A stretch of DNA of 64,000 bases. Source: Flavobacterium nitrogenifigens (GTDB taxonomy: Bacteria > Bacteroidota > Bacteroidia > Flavobacteriales > Flavobacteriaceae). Under the pieces are notes generated by a model, which worked only from the letters and a program-made list of their open reading frames with translations, ran no database searches and was not told where the DNA came from. The stretch spans positions 248,001 through 312,000 of the forward strand of contig NZ_QJRI01000179.1 of the NCBI RefSeq assembly GCF_003254565.1, read 5' to 3'. Position numbers and translations under genes: made by a program. Of this stretch, positions 52,633-60,734 are shown piece after piece (positions within the stretch are counted from its first letter, which is position 1; each line of letters opens with the position of its first letter).

Positions 52633-53616
52633 TTACTGTATGGCATTAATTGCAGCAACCAGTTGAGCTTCGGTACCGACTGTTGTTTCGGCTAAAGTAA
52701 AGTTGTAAACTGAATTTGCAGAAATAGTCACTCCCTTTATAGCATAGCGCCAGTTGCCATTATCTTCAGTTGCAAAAATGATGTGGCAAGCTAATCCGAT
52801 TGGAATTTGTCCGTAATGTTCGCTAAACAATCCTTCAGCTGTAAACGTATCCAGTTTAGCAAGAGCATTTGTACCTTCTCCGTCATAAGAAAGATAAACT
52901 GCACTATTTGTATTATTGTATCCTTCTGGTACATCAACCAAAATAGTAGTTTTTGGTCTTGGATCGCTGTAAAAACGGTCTACATTTGTCCATCCGAAGT
53001 TGCCAAAAGTGACATAATAATTGTTACCTTCACCTTGTACACCACCTTTTCCGCCGGTTCCGTCAGCATTTGCTTTTGCTTCTCTCCAAGCCAATTCGCC
53101 ATCTTCACCAATAACTCCAGTCCATAAAGTCATTAAGTTATCCAAACCATTTGTCAATGCTGTTGGAACAATCATGTTCATAGTGCATGAAGTTTTTAAC
53201 TCGACTCCCCCCTGAGTTGCTCTGATGAAGAATTCTCCTCCAGAAATCAATAGATTTTTCTTTCCGTCTGCTGTAATTCCCATAGTTGGTTTATTGGTAA
53301 CCAGCATATTTCCTTTATCAAAAAGTTCAATGTATTCGATATCGACTTGTCCTGTTACTGGATTTCCGTTTTTGGTTAAGCAATCTCCGTTAATGGAAAG
53401 CTTTACACCCTTTGCCGAAGTTAAGGTCACAACGCCATTTCCTGCGGTCATAGTAAAATTTTGCGTGTTTCTTTTTACTCCTTTTTCGTTAATGCTTTTA
53501 AACGCTCCCGAAGTAGGAGGCGAGAGTTTGATATCTTCTCCATCGCTATTGTCGCAGCTTGCAAACGTGGTCATTGCTAGTATTAAAAGTCCGATTTTTT
53601 TAAAATTTGTTTTCAT
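52633..53616 (-). CDS. Lipoprotein of unknown function
   Basis: A 327-residue protein with lipoprotein signal KIGLLILAMTTFASC (lipobox FASC) followed by an acidic linker (DNSDGED). The mature part is beta-rich: TMTAGNGVVTLTSAKGVKLSING, VDIEYIELFDKGNMLVTNKP, GITADGKKNLLISGGEFFIRATQGGVEL. I do not recognise the family; it resembles surface lipoproteins that sit beside PKD/barrel proteins. Two tandem copies of the GGTAAC-type motif lie directly upstream, so it is a strong candidate target of the nearby sigma factor. Confidence 0.7.
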   Translation of the reverse strand: MKTNFKKIGLLILAMTTFASCDNSDGEDIKLSPPTSGAFKSINEKGVKRNTQNFTMTAGNGVVTLTSAKGVKLSINGDCLTKNGNPVTGQVDIEYIELFDKGNMLVTNKPTMGITADGKKNLLISGGEFFIRATQGGVELKTSCTMNMIVPTALTNGLDNLMTLWTGVIGEDGELAWREAKANADGTGGKGGVQGEGNNYYVTFGNFGWTNVDRFYSDPRPKTTILVDVPEGYNNTNSAVYLSYDGEGTNALAKLDTFTAEGLFSEHYGQIPIGLACHIIFATEDNGNWRYAIKGVTISANSVYNFTLAETTVGTEAQLVAAINAIQ

Positions 53617-53687
53617 AATTTTCTAGTTTTTATAAATCTGTTCTGAAATTTTTTCAGGTGATTTTCAGATTTGGTTAATTACTTTTA

Positions 53688-53722
53688 GTGTTAAATCAAT
53701 TCGGTTTTTATTTTGTTACCCC
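53688..53722 (-). promoter_or_regulatory. Candidate sigma-dependent promoter motif, copy 1
   Basis: On the minus strand this 35-mer begins GGGGTAACAAA and ends AATTGATTTAACAC. It matches copy 2 (53755-53789) at 26 of 35 positions with the same 25-bp phase between GTTA and GTTACC on the plus strand. It lies about 74 bp upstream of the lipoprotein gene start. Confidence 0.6.
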
Positions 53723-53754
53723 TCTTTATAAGATATTTTTTAAAGGCTTTTATA

Positions 53755-53789
53755 TCGTTATATCAATTGGTTTAAAAATTTGTTACCCC
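53755..53789 (-). promoter_or_regulatory. Candidate sigma-dependent promoter motif, copy 2
   Basis: Minus strand: GGGGTAACAAA ... CAATTGATATAACGA. It is 67 bp further upstream than copy 1, in tandem, and lies between the lipoprotein gene and the small membrane protein gene's stop. Confidence 0.6.
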
Positions 53790-53799
53790 ACTTTTTCTT

Positions 53800-54099
53800 T
53801 TAAATAGAAATGCATTTGTCTTCAAACAGATTTCCATCTTCGTCAACAGCAACCAAAATGTCTTTTTCGCGCGAGAATTTTAGAATAAGATAAATCCAGA
53901 CAATCGTCCAAAAGCCAAAAGTGAGGATGCTGAGAAATAGATGAAATGAATGGTTTATGGCTTTCTTTTTTTTAGATAAAACCACATAAGGCAGTTTCTC
54001 ATTTTGTTCTGTAATAACAAAACCGTTGCGTGTTTTGGCAGCAATTATTTCGTAAAAACGATCTAGATTTTTTTCGTCTATAAACTGATAACTTTTCAT
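53800..54099 (-). CDS. Small membrane protein of unknown function
   Basis: A 99-residue protein. A polar N-terminal half (SYQFIDEKNLDRFYEIIAAKTRNGFVITEQNEKLPYVVLSKKKK) is followed by one long hydrophobic segment (about 47-72) and an acidic end (VDEDGNLFEDK). I recognise no family. It is divergent from the sigma-factor gene and a motif copy (54139-54173) lies 42 bp before its start, so it may belong to the same regulon. Confidence 0.6.
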   Translation of the reverse strand: MKSYQFIDEKNLDRFYEIIAAKTRNGFVITEQNEKLPYVVLSKKKKAINHSFHLFLSILTFGFWTIVWIYLILKFSREKDILVAVDEDGNLFEDKCISI

Positions 54100-54138
54100 T
54101 TCTTTTAATTTTTTAAAGGTTTTTAAAAGACTTTTGTT

Positions 54139-54173
54139 TCGTTATATACAATTGATTATAATATTGTTACCTT
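54139..54173. promoter_or_regulatory. Candidate sigma-dependent promoter motif, copy 3
   Basis: CGTTATATACAATTGATTAT followed by GTTACC at 54166-54171; the 25-bp phase between GTTA (54141) and GTTACC is the same as in copies 1 and 2. It sits in the divergent space, 42 bp from the minus-strand small gene and 57 bp from the sigma gene, and could serve either. Confidence 0.55.
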
Positions 54174-54229
54174 TTATTTTAAAAGTTTTTAGGATTCTTT
54201 TTTTTAAATTAGCTGTAAAATGTTTTTTT

Positions 54230-54814
54230 ATGGATCAAAATAAAATTCATCCTGATCAAAAATATATCGACGGACTTGCTGCAAACGATTCGGTAATTAT
54301 CGAAATGATATATAAAAAGTTTGCGCCCAAAGTCGTTCAGTTTATCACCAATAACTCTGGAGATAAAGATCAGGCGCAGGATGTAGTTCAGGAAATCTTG
54401 ATTTTGCTTTTTAATCAGGCGAAAGCCGGAAAGCTTCAGCTGACTTGTCCGTTTGATGCTTATTTTTTCTTGTTGTGCAAAAGACGCTGGCTGAACGAAC
54501 TGAAAAAATCTGCCAATAAAGAGGTAACAATTTATGAGAATGTAGTATCTATCAATGAATCTGCTCACGAATTGGTTGCACAAGCCGAAGAATTTGATGA
54601 AAAGCAGAAGCTTTTTGAAACTATGTTCCAGAAACTAGGAGAGAAATGTCAAGAAGTTCTGAAACTCAGTTTTTCTCTAAAATCGATGGAAGAAGTAGCC
54701 GAAAAGCTTAACGTAACTTACGGTTATGTACGAAAAAAGAAATCGTTGTGCGTAGGCCAGTTAACGCAGTGGATTCAAGAAGCGAAAAATTTTAACTCTT
54801 TAAAAAACAATTAA
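54230..54814 (+). CDS. Sigma-70-family (ECF-like) RNA polymerase sigma factor
   Basis: A 194-residue factor. Region 2 (about 30-95) contains DKDQAQDVVQEILILLFNQ and FDAYFFLLCKRRWLNELKK; region 4 (about 135-185) contains EKCQEVLKLSFSLKSMEEVAEKLNVTYGYVRKKKSLC, the HTH that contacts -35 DNA. The start ATG 54230 gives MDQNKIHPDQ; the longer frame adds a hydrophobic stretch that does not belong to sigma factors. It lies 2 bp before a gene for an anti-sigma-like membrane protein, indicating coupled synthesis and control at the envelope. Confidence 0.9.
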   Translation: MDQNKIHPDQKYIDGLAANDSVIIEMIYKKFAPKVVQFITNNSGDKDQAQDVVQEILILLFNQAKAGKLQLTCPFDAYFFLLCKRRWLNELKKSANKEVTIYENVVSINESAHELVAQAEEFDEKQKLFETMFQKLGEKCQEVLKLSFSLKSMEEVAEKLNVTYGYVRKKKSLCVGQLTQWIQEAKNFNSLKNN

Positions 54815-54816
54815 TC

Positions 54817-55542
54817 ATGAACGAAGAACGCTATATATTATTTGACCAATATCTTCAAGGCGAACTGACCGTTGATGAAAAACACAATTTGGAGAAACAA
54901 TTGTCTGAAGATACTGAACTGGCTTCGGAATTTGAAAGTTTCAAAGAAATGCATTTTCAACTGGAAAATAAATTTGGACAAGAACAGGATAGAGAAATCT
55001 TTAAAGAAAATCTGACTAGAATTTCAGATAAATATTTCCATAAGAAACAAAACAAAGTAGTTTCGCTTAAACCGTGGTATTTTGCAGCGGCAGCATCGGT
55101 AATTATTATGTTCGGATTGTTTTTCTTTGATTATAAACATTATCCAAATTTTGAAGATTACAACCATCCAGAAAGTGCTTATTTTACAGAAAGAGGTGTG
55201 TCTGAAGCTATTTTAAAACAAGCTGAGAATAATTTCAATGGAAGAAGATATGAAACGGCTATTCCGATTTTTGAAATGATTCTGAAAGAAAACAATTCTG
55301 AAGAGATTAAATATTTCTACGCCGTATCCTTATTGCAAGTTGGCAAATACGTAAAAGCAGAAAACATTTTCAAAGAATTGGAAGCAGGAAATTCTGTTTA
55401 TAAGGAAAAAGCAAAATGGAATCTGGCTTTGTCTAAACTAAAACAAGGAAAGTACGACGACTGTAAAGCCATTTTACAGACTATTTCGCAAGATTATGAA
55501 GATTATGATGAAGTCGAACAGCTTTTGGAAGAATTGGACTAA
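54817..55542 (+). CDS. Anti-sigma-like single-span membrane protein with TPR domain
   Basis: A 241-residue protein. The N-terminal about 80 residues begin ERYILFDQYLQGELTVDEKHNLEKQLSEDTELASEFE, the YLxGELxxxExxxxExxL pattern of anti-sigma cytoplasmic domains. One membrane helix follows (about 86-104, WYFAAAASVIIMFGLFFF). The C-terminal part holds three TPR-like units (NNFNGRRYETAIPIFEMILKEN, LQVGKYVKAENIFKELE, KLKQGKYDDCKAILQ) and would lie in the periplasm. Adjacency to the sigma gene supports an anti-sigma role; TPR as sensing domain is unusual. Inference, not proof. Confidence 0.72.
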   Translation: MNEERYILFDQYLQGELTVDEKHNLEKQLSEDTELASEFESFKEMHFQLENKFGQEQDREIFKENLTRISDKYFHKKQNKVVSLKPWYFAAAASVIIMFGLFFFDYKHYPNFEDYNHPESAYFTERGVSEAILKQAENNFNGRRYETAIPIFEMILKENNSEEIKYFYAVSLLQVGKYVKAENIFKELEAGNSVYKEKAKWNLALSKLKQGKYDDCKAILQTISQDYEDYDEVEQLLEELD

Positions 55543-55672
55543 ATTCTAATTATTAAGAAAAATTTTATCCGTTTACGGGAAACCTCAATCGAATTTGGAA
55601 TTTTAGTTCTAAATTCGATTTTGTTTTTAAAAGAACTTGTTCCAAAAACAATTTAAGCTAACCAAAAACCAA

Positions 55673-57322
55673 ATGAAAAAAGTTGCACTTATTTTTCTTC
55701 TTGTTTTATCTCAGACCATTTTTGGTTTGAATAAGATTACGCAGACAGAAAAACTGGCAGCAACTTGCAAAGTTTGGGGATTCTTAAAGTATTATCATCC
55801 GAAAATTGCCAGTGGAGAATTGAATTGGGATAATGAGCTTTTGGAGAAATTGCCCAAAATAGAAAAAGCACAAACCAAAGAAGAGTTTTCATTAATTCTT
55901 GAAAATTGGATCGATGATTTGGGACCAGTAAAAGAAATAGCGCCGATTGTTGCGCCAAAGGGCGTCAAATTTTTTGATAAGAATTTCGATTTAAGCTGGT
56001 TTAATAATAAACTGTTTTCAAAAAAGCTTTCGAAGAAATTAAAATTTATTGAAGAAAATAGGTTTCAGAGTGATGAGGAATTTGGACCAAGTTTTGACGG
56101 TTTTAAAAACTTAAAGAATTATTTTAATCTAGATTACACAGACAAAAACGCAAAGCTTTTAATGCTGTATGCATACTGGAATGTCGTAGAGTATTATTTT
56201 CCGTACAAATATATAATGGACCAGAAATGGGACGAAGCTTTAAATGAAGTGATTCCTTCTGTTGTTCAATCTAACACTCCAGAAGATTTTTTTAAAGTAT
56301 TAAGAAAAACAGCGGCAAAACTAGATGATAGCCATGTTGAATTTCATATATATCCGTCTGCAGCAACAGAAAAAAAGAACTTTTATTTTTTTCCAGCAAC
56401 GGGCAAAATAATAGAAGAAAAACTTGTAATCACAGAGATTTTAGGAGACAGTCTTGCTGAGGCAGATGGCATTAAAATTGGGACAGTGATTACTAAAATA
56501 AATGATAAAAGCATCAAGGAAATTATTGAAGAGAAAAGGGAAATGATTGCTGCTTCAAACGAGGTTGCTTTTCTGGATAAAGTTCTACCCACAATTTTAA
56601 TGAGCGAATCTGAAAAGGTAAATGTAGAATTCTTAAAAAATGGAAAGTACGAAACAAAGCCAATGACTTGGTTTAATTATCATGATTCGCATAGAAATGA
56701 ATTTAAAAAAGGCGCTCAGAAAAAGAAAGATAAGTTTAAACTTTTCGACAATAATATTGGCTATGTGAATATGGGAGTTATAAAACCCAAAAACATTCCA
56801 GATATGGTTGAAGCTTTAAAAAATACAAAAGCAATTGTTTTTGATATAAGGAATTATCCGCAAGGCACTTATAAAGTAATTTCAGATTTTCTAAATGCTA
56901 ACGAAGAAAAATTTGTGATTTACACTTATCCTTATTTAAATTATCCAGGAAAATACTATTGGACGGAGGGAAGAAATACAGGGTTTGAGAATAAAGACAA
57001 TTATAAAGGAAAAGTGATTGTATTATTGGATGAGAATTCTATAAGCCAGTCAGAATGGACAGCTATGTGTTTTCAAACAGCTGGAAATACCACAATAATA
57101 GGAAGTCAAACCGCTGGTGCAGATGGTAATGTGTTTGAATTTGATTTTAATGGATTTCATACGGGCTTTTCAGGAATTGGAGTTTATTACCCAGATGGTA
57201 GAGAAACACAACGTGTAGGAATTGTACCCGATATTGAAATAAAACCAACAATTTTAGGCATTCAACAAGGCAAAGATGAAGTTTTGGAACGCGCTTTGCT
57301 ATATATAGAAACAGGAAAATAA
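55673..57322 (+). CDS. S41-family (C-terminal processing-type) peptidase with PDZ domain
   Basis: A 549-residue exported protease. The signal peptide (MKKVALIFLLVLSQTIFG) is followed by an N-terminal helical region (KVWGFLKYYHPKIASGE), a PDZ-like domain (about 235-310; ILGDSLAEADGIKIGTVITKINDKSI), and the S41 peptidase core with the serine motif SISQSEWTAM (Ser near 458-460). The later TAGADGN completes the fold. Start ATG 55673 restores the signal. It lies 130 bp behind the anti-sigma-like gene on the same strand. Periplasmic; substrate unknown. Confidence 0.86.
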   Translation: MKKVALIFLLVLSQTIFGLNKITQTEKLAATCKVWGFLKYYHPKIASGELNWDNELLEKLPKIEKAQTKEEFSLILENWIDDLGPVKEIAPIVAPKGVKFFDKNFDLSWFNNKLFSKKLSKKLKFIEENRFQSDEEFGPSFDGFKNLKNYFNLDYTDKNAKLLMLYAYWNVVEYYFPYKYIMDQKWDEALNEVIPSVVQSNTPEDFFKVLRKTAAKLDDSHVEFHIYPSAATEKKNFYFFPATGKIIEEKLVITEILGDSLAEADGIKIGTVITKINDKSIKEIIEEKREMIAASNEVAFLDKVLPTILMSESEKVNVEFLKNGKYETKPMTWFNYHDSHRNEFKKGAQKKKDKFKLFDNNIGYVNMGVIKPKNIPDMVEALKNTKAIVFDIRNYPQGTYKVISDFLNANEEKFVIYTYPYLNYPGKYYWTEGRNTGFENKDNYKGKVIVLLDENSISQSEWTAMCFQTAGNTTIIGSQTAGADGNVFEFDFNGFHTGFSGIGVYYPDGRETQRVGIVPDIEIKPTILGIQQGKDEVLERALLYIETGK

Positions 57323-57336
57323 CCCTGTCTGTCGTA

Positions 57337-57424
57337 CTGAAGAACGAGGGATCGCACTAGCTGATCGAGAGAAAAAATGGGGGTTTTCTCCTCGAAGCTT
57401 CTTGTGAGATCCTTTGTTCTTCAG
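57337..57424. repeat. 88-bp element with 21-bp terminal inverted repeats
   Basis: CTGAAGAACGAGGGATCGCA (from 57337) and its near reverse complement ending TTGTTCTTCAG (57404-57424) match at 18 of 21 positions. The interior is more GC-rich than its surroundings. Size and structure fit a small dispersed repeat or MITE-like element; no transposase is present. Confidence 0.65.
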
Positions 57425-57452
57425 AATGATAAAAAATAGGTTGTTATTGTTC

Positions 57453-57495
57453 AAGCCTTTGTCAAAGTTTAAATCTTTGACAAAGGCTTTTTTTT
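57453..57495 (+). terminator. Terminator behind the S41 peptidase gene
   Basis: A perfect 15-bp stem (57453-57467 with 57475-57489; AAGCCTTTGTCAAAG) is followed by eight T. Confidence 0.92.
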
Positions 57496-57582
57496 AGGAC
57501 ATTCACAAAAAGAAAAAATCCGCTCACATCAGCATTTTTACGAAGTAAATCCGTTAAATCCGCGTCCCATAATCTCTACGAA

Positions 57583-57614
57583 ATTGCTATTCTTTTAATA
57601 TTGTCGTAATTTTG
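57583..57614 (+). promoter_or_regulatory. Promoter of tatD
   Basis: TAATTTTG (57607-57614) matches TAnnTTTG, with ATTG at 57583-57586 20 bp upstream as -33. The start would leave a short leader before the TTG initiation codon at 57634. Confidence 0.6.
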
Positions 57615-57633
57615 GCACTTTAAAAATACAGCC

Positions 57634-58413
57634 TTGAATTCAACACCCATTATTACCGATACCCACACGCACTTATATTCTGAAGAATTTGATCAGGATC
57701 GTGACGAAATGATTCAGCGTGCTATTGATGCCGGAATTACACGTTTTTTTATTCCTGCAATCGATGCTGCAGCAACTCAATCTATGTACGATTTAGAAAA
57801 AAATTATCCTGAAAATATATTTCTAATGATGGGTTTGCATCCCACTTACGTGAAAGATAATTATCTGGATGAATTGGCGCATGTGGAAACAGAATTGTCT
57901 AAAAGAAAATTCTATGCAGTTGGCGAAATCGGAATCGATTTGTATTGGGATAAAACACATTTAAAAGAGCAGCAAATTGCTTTTAAGAGACAAATTCAGC
58001 TGGCAAAACAGTACAAATTGCCAATCGTAATTCATTGCCGTGAAGCGTTTGATGAAATTTTTGAAGTTTTAGAAGAAGAAAAATCTGAAGATTTGTTTGG
58101 GATTTTTCATTGTTTTTCCGGAACTTTAGAACAAGCAGAACGTGCAATTTCTTACAAAATGAAATTAGGAATTGGAGGTGTAGTTACGTTTAAGAACGGA
58201 AAAATTGATCAATTTTTAAATCAAATCGATTTAAAACACATTGTTTTGGAGACAGATTCACCGTATTTAGCACCAATTCCATATAGAGGAAAAAGAAATG
58301 AAAGCAGTTATTTGGTCAATGTTATTGCCAAATTAAGCGAAGTTTATAGTGTTTCTGCCGAAGAAATTGCAGCAATTACAACTCAAAATTCAAAAGACGT
58401 TTTTGGGATTTAA
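57634..58413 (+). CDS. tatD: TatD-family metal-dependent hydrolase (DNase)
   Basis: A 259-residue TIM-barrel hydrolase. Metal-site signatures are ITDTHTHLYSEEF (HxH), GEIGIDLYWDKTH, LPIVIHCREA, FHCFSGTLEQAE and VLETDSPYLAP. TatD enzymes are 3'-5' exonucleases or AP-type nucleases active in DNA turnover and repair. Translation probably starts at a TTG (57634), as no ATG lies between the promoter and the motif. The following acyltransferase and asparaginase genes may be co-transcribed. Confidence 0.93.
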   Translation: MNSTPIITDTHTHLYSEEFDQDRDEMIQRAIDAGITRFFIPAIDAAATQSMYDLEKNYPENIFLMMGLHPTYVKDNYLDELAHVETELSKRKFYAVGEIGIDLYWDKTHLKEQQIAFKRQIQLAKQYKLPIVIHCREAFDEIFEVLEEEKSEDLFGIFHCFSGTLEQAERAISYKMKLGIGGVVTFKNGKIDQFLNQIDLKHIVLETDSPYLAPIPYRGKRNESSYLVNVIAKLSEVYSVSAEEIAAITTQNSKDVFGI

Positions 58414-58477
58414 CCCAAGCCTTACAAAACTTTAATTTTTTTTTTGTTCTTTTGCCCACTTTAAACAATTATAAATA

Positions 58478-59614
58478 ATGCAGAAATTTGATGCCATTCG
58501 ACCGTTTTATGATTCCGAAATAAATGAAGCACTTCATGCGGTGGTCAATCATCCTATGATGAAAACCATGATGAACTTTACTTTTCCGGATGTAGAAGAT
58601 GAGGTTTGGAAGGAGCAATTGAAGAAAACACACTCGATTCGTGATTTTCAATGCAACTTTATTTATAACACTATTCAGAAAGTTTTAGAAAAAAGCTCTG
58701 AAGGATTAACGACTTCAGGTTTTGAAAAACTGGAACCCAATACTTCTTATCTATTTATCTCAAATCATAGAGATATTCTTTTGGATACGACTTTGCTAAA
58801 TGTTTGTTTGTTTGAACATGGTTTAGTGATGACCGCTTCGGCAATTGGAGACAATTTGGTAAAAAAAGCTTTTCTGGCAACTTTGGCAAAATTAAACCGA
58901 AACTTTTTAGTTTTAAGAGGTTTATCGCCTAGAGAAATGCTTCAGAGTTCAAAATTATTGTCTGAATACATGGGACAATTACTGCTTCGCGAAAACCGTT
59001 CGGTTTGGATTGCTCAGAGAGAAGGAAGAACAAAAGACGGAAATGACGAAACCAATCCGGGAGTTTTAAAAATGATTGGAATGGGGTCTGATGAAGAAAA
59101 CTTAATGGATTATTTTAAGAAATTAAAAATAGTTCCTGTTTCTATTTCATACGAATACGATCCAACAGATGTTTTAAAAATGCCGCAATTAATGGCAGAA
59201 GCAAACAACGAAGTGTATGTAAAAGATAAAAACGAAGATTTCATGAATATCATTAGCGGTATCATGGGAACTAAAAAGAGAATACACATTTCGGTAGGTG
59301 ATGTTTTAGATACTGAAATTGATCAGATCGTGGCAGAAAATGATAATGTAAACAAACAGGTTCAAGCTTTGGCACAAACTATTGATGATGTTATCTTGAA
59401 AAACTATCAATTATGGCCTACAAATTTTATTGCTTACGATATTTTAAACGAAACAAATAAATTTGCTCACAAATATAAAGAGAGCGAAAAACAGCTTTTT
59501 GAACGTCGTTTAGAAATGCGTATCGGAAGTGATAATCCTGTGACAAGACAAGGATTTTTAGCTATGTATGCAAATCCTGTTGTCAACAAATTAAAATACC
59601 AAGATGTCATCTAA
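58478..59614 (+). CDS. Lysophospholipid acyltransferase (PlsC-like)
   Basis: A 378-residue acyltransferase. The block-I motif is FISNHRDILLDTTLL, the block III-like motif is IAQREGRTKDGND, and IVPVSISYEYDP is a block IV-like segment. The length exceeds small PlsC proteins (about 240), with extra N- and C-terminal regions. It probably adds fatty acyl chains to a lysophospholipid or glycerol phosphate at the inner membrane face. It overlaps ansA by 11 bp. Confidence 0.85.
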   Translation: MQKFDAIRPFYDSEINEALHAVVNHPMMKTMMNFTFPDVEDEVWKEQLKKTHSIRDFQCNFIYNTIQKVLEKSSEGLTTSGFEKLEPNTSYLFISNHRDILLDTTLLNVCLFEHGLVMTASAIGDNLVKKAFLATLAKLNRNFLVLRGLSPREMLQSSKLLSEYMGQLLLRENRSVWIAQREGRTKDGNDETNPGVLKMIGMGSDEENLMDYFKKLKIVPVSISYEYDPTDVLKMPQLMAEANNEVYVKDKNEDFMNIISGIMGTKKRIHISVGDVLDTEIDQIVAENDNVNKQVQALAQTIDDVILKNYQLWPTNFIAYDILNETNKFAHKYKESEKQLFERRLEMRIGSDNPVTRQGFLAMYANPVVNKLKYQDVI

Positions 59615-60632
59615 AGCAAAAATATTATTGGTTTATACCGGAGGAACCATCGGTATGAGCAAAGATTTTGAAACAGGAGCACTAAAAGCTTTCAATTTTG
59701 GTAAACTAATTCAGAAAATTCCCGAAATCAAACAATTGGATTGCGAAATCGAATCAATTTCGTTTGAACACCCAATTGATTCTTCAAATATGAATCCCGA
59801 AATGTGGACAAAAATTGCCACAATTATCGAGGAAAATTACAACGCTTACGACGGATTTGTGGTGCTTCACGGATCAGATACTATGTCGTATTCGGCTTCG
59901 GCATTGAGTTTTATGCTGGAGAATTTAGCAAAACCAGTGGTGTTTACAGGTTCGCAATTGCCAATTGGAGATTTGCGTACCGATGCAAAAGAAAACCTGA
60001 TTACGGCAATTCAGATTGCATCTCTTCAGGAAAACGGAAAGCCAGTTATTACAGAAGTTTGTTTATATTTTGAATACAAATTGTATCGCGGAAACCGAAC
60101 TTCTAAAGTAAATGCGGAACATTTCAAAGCTTTTACAGCGCCAAATTATCCTGAATTGGTAGAATCTGGTGTTCATTTAACATTAAACAGACATTTATTT
60201 CTTCCTGTAAATAAAGATGCAAAATTGATCGTTCATAAGAATTTGGACAATCACGTTGCGATCATAAAAATGTTCCCAGGAATGAGCGAAATTGTTTTGG
60301 CTTCAATCCTTGAAACCAAAGGTTTAAGAGGAATTATTCTGGAAACCTACGGTTCTGGAAACGCTCCAACTGAAGATTGGTTTTTAAATTTAATAGAAAA
60401 AGCCATTAAATCTGGAATGCATATCGTAAACGTAACCCAATGTTCTGGCGGAAGCGTCAACATGGGGCAATATGAAACCAGTACTGCTTTGAAATCGCTA
60501 GGAGTGATTTCAGGAAAAGACATTACGACAGAAGCAGCCATTACAAAATTAATGTATCTGCTTGGGCATAATATTCCGCAAAGTGAGTTTAAGGATATTT
60601 TTGAGACGGCACTTCGCGGGGAAATATCATAG
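59604..60632 (+). CDS. ansA: Type I L-asparaginase
   Basis: A 342-residue cytoplasmic asparaginase that turns asparagine into aspartate and ammonia. The first active-site loop LLVYTGGTIGMSKD (catalytic Thr) and the second VVLHGSDTMSYSASAL (Thr-Asp pair) are both intact, as is FTGSQLPIGDLRTDAKEN. No signal peptide. It starts within the 3' end of the acyltransferase gene (ATG 59604, 11-bp overlap), suggesting coupled translation. Confidence 0.95.
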   Translation: MSSKAKILLVYTGGTIGMSKDFETGALKAFNFGKLIQKIPEIKQLDCEIESISFEHPIDSSNMNPEMWTKIATIIEENYNAYDGFVVLHGSDTMSYSASALSFMLENLAKPVVFTGSQLPIGDLRTDAKENLITAIQIASLQENGKPVITEVCLYFEYKLYRGNRTSKVNAEHFKAFTAPNYPELVESGVHLTLNRHLFLPVNKDAKLIVHKNLDNHVAIIKMFPGMSEIVLASILETKGLRGIILETYGSGNAPTEDWFLNLIEKAIKSGMHIVNVTQCSGGSVNMGQYETSTALKSLGVISGKDITTEAAITKLMYLLGHNIPQSEFKDIFETALRGEIS

Positions 60633-60734
60633 TTTAAATTACAATATTTTAAAAATTCCAAATTCCAATGCTTCGTGGTAAAGAACTTTGTTAAAGTTAA
60701 ACTTTGACAAAATTGAAAATTTATCGCAGCGGGT

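Larger units (their letters stand above)
57323..57633. other. Repeat-bearing gap between the S41 peptidase and tatD
   Basis: A 311-bp region without a gene. In order it holds a 21-bp imperfect inverted repeat element (57337-57424), a strong terminator (57453-57495), and the tatD promoter (57583-57614). Confidence 0.7.

Noticed and set aside
54134..54229. Hydrophobic N-terminal extension of the sigma factor
   Set aside because: It translates the divergent promoter region and the motif copy 3; sigma factors start close to MDQNKIHPDQ at 54230.
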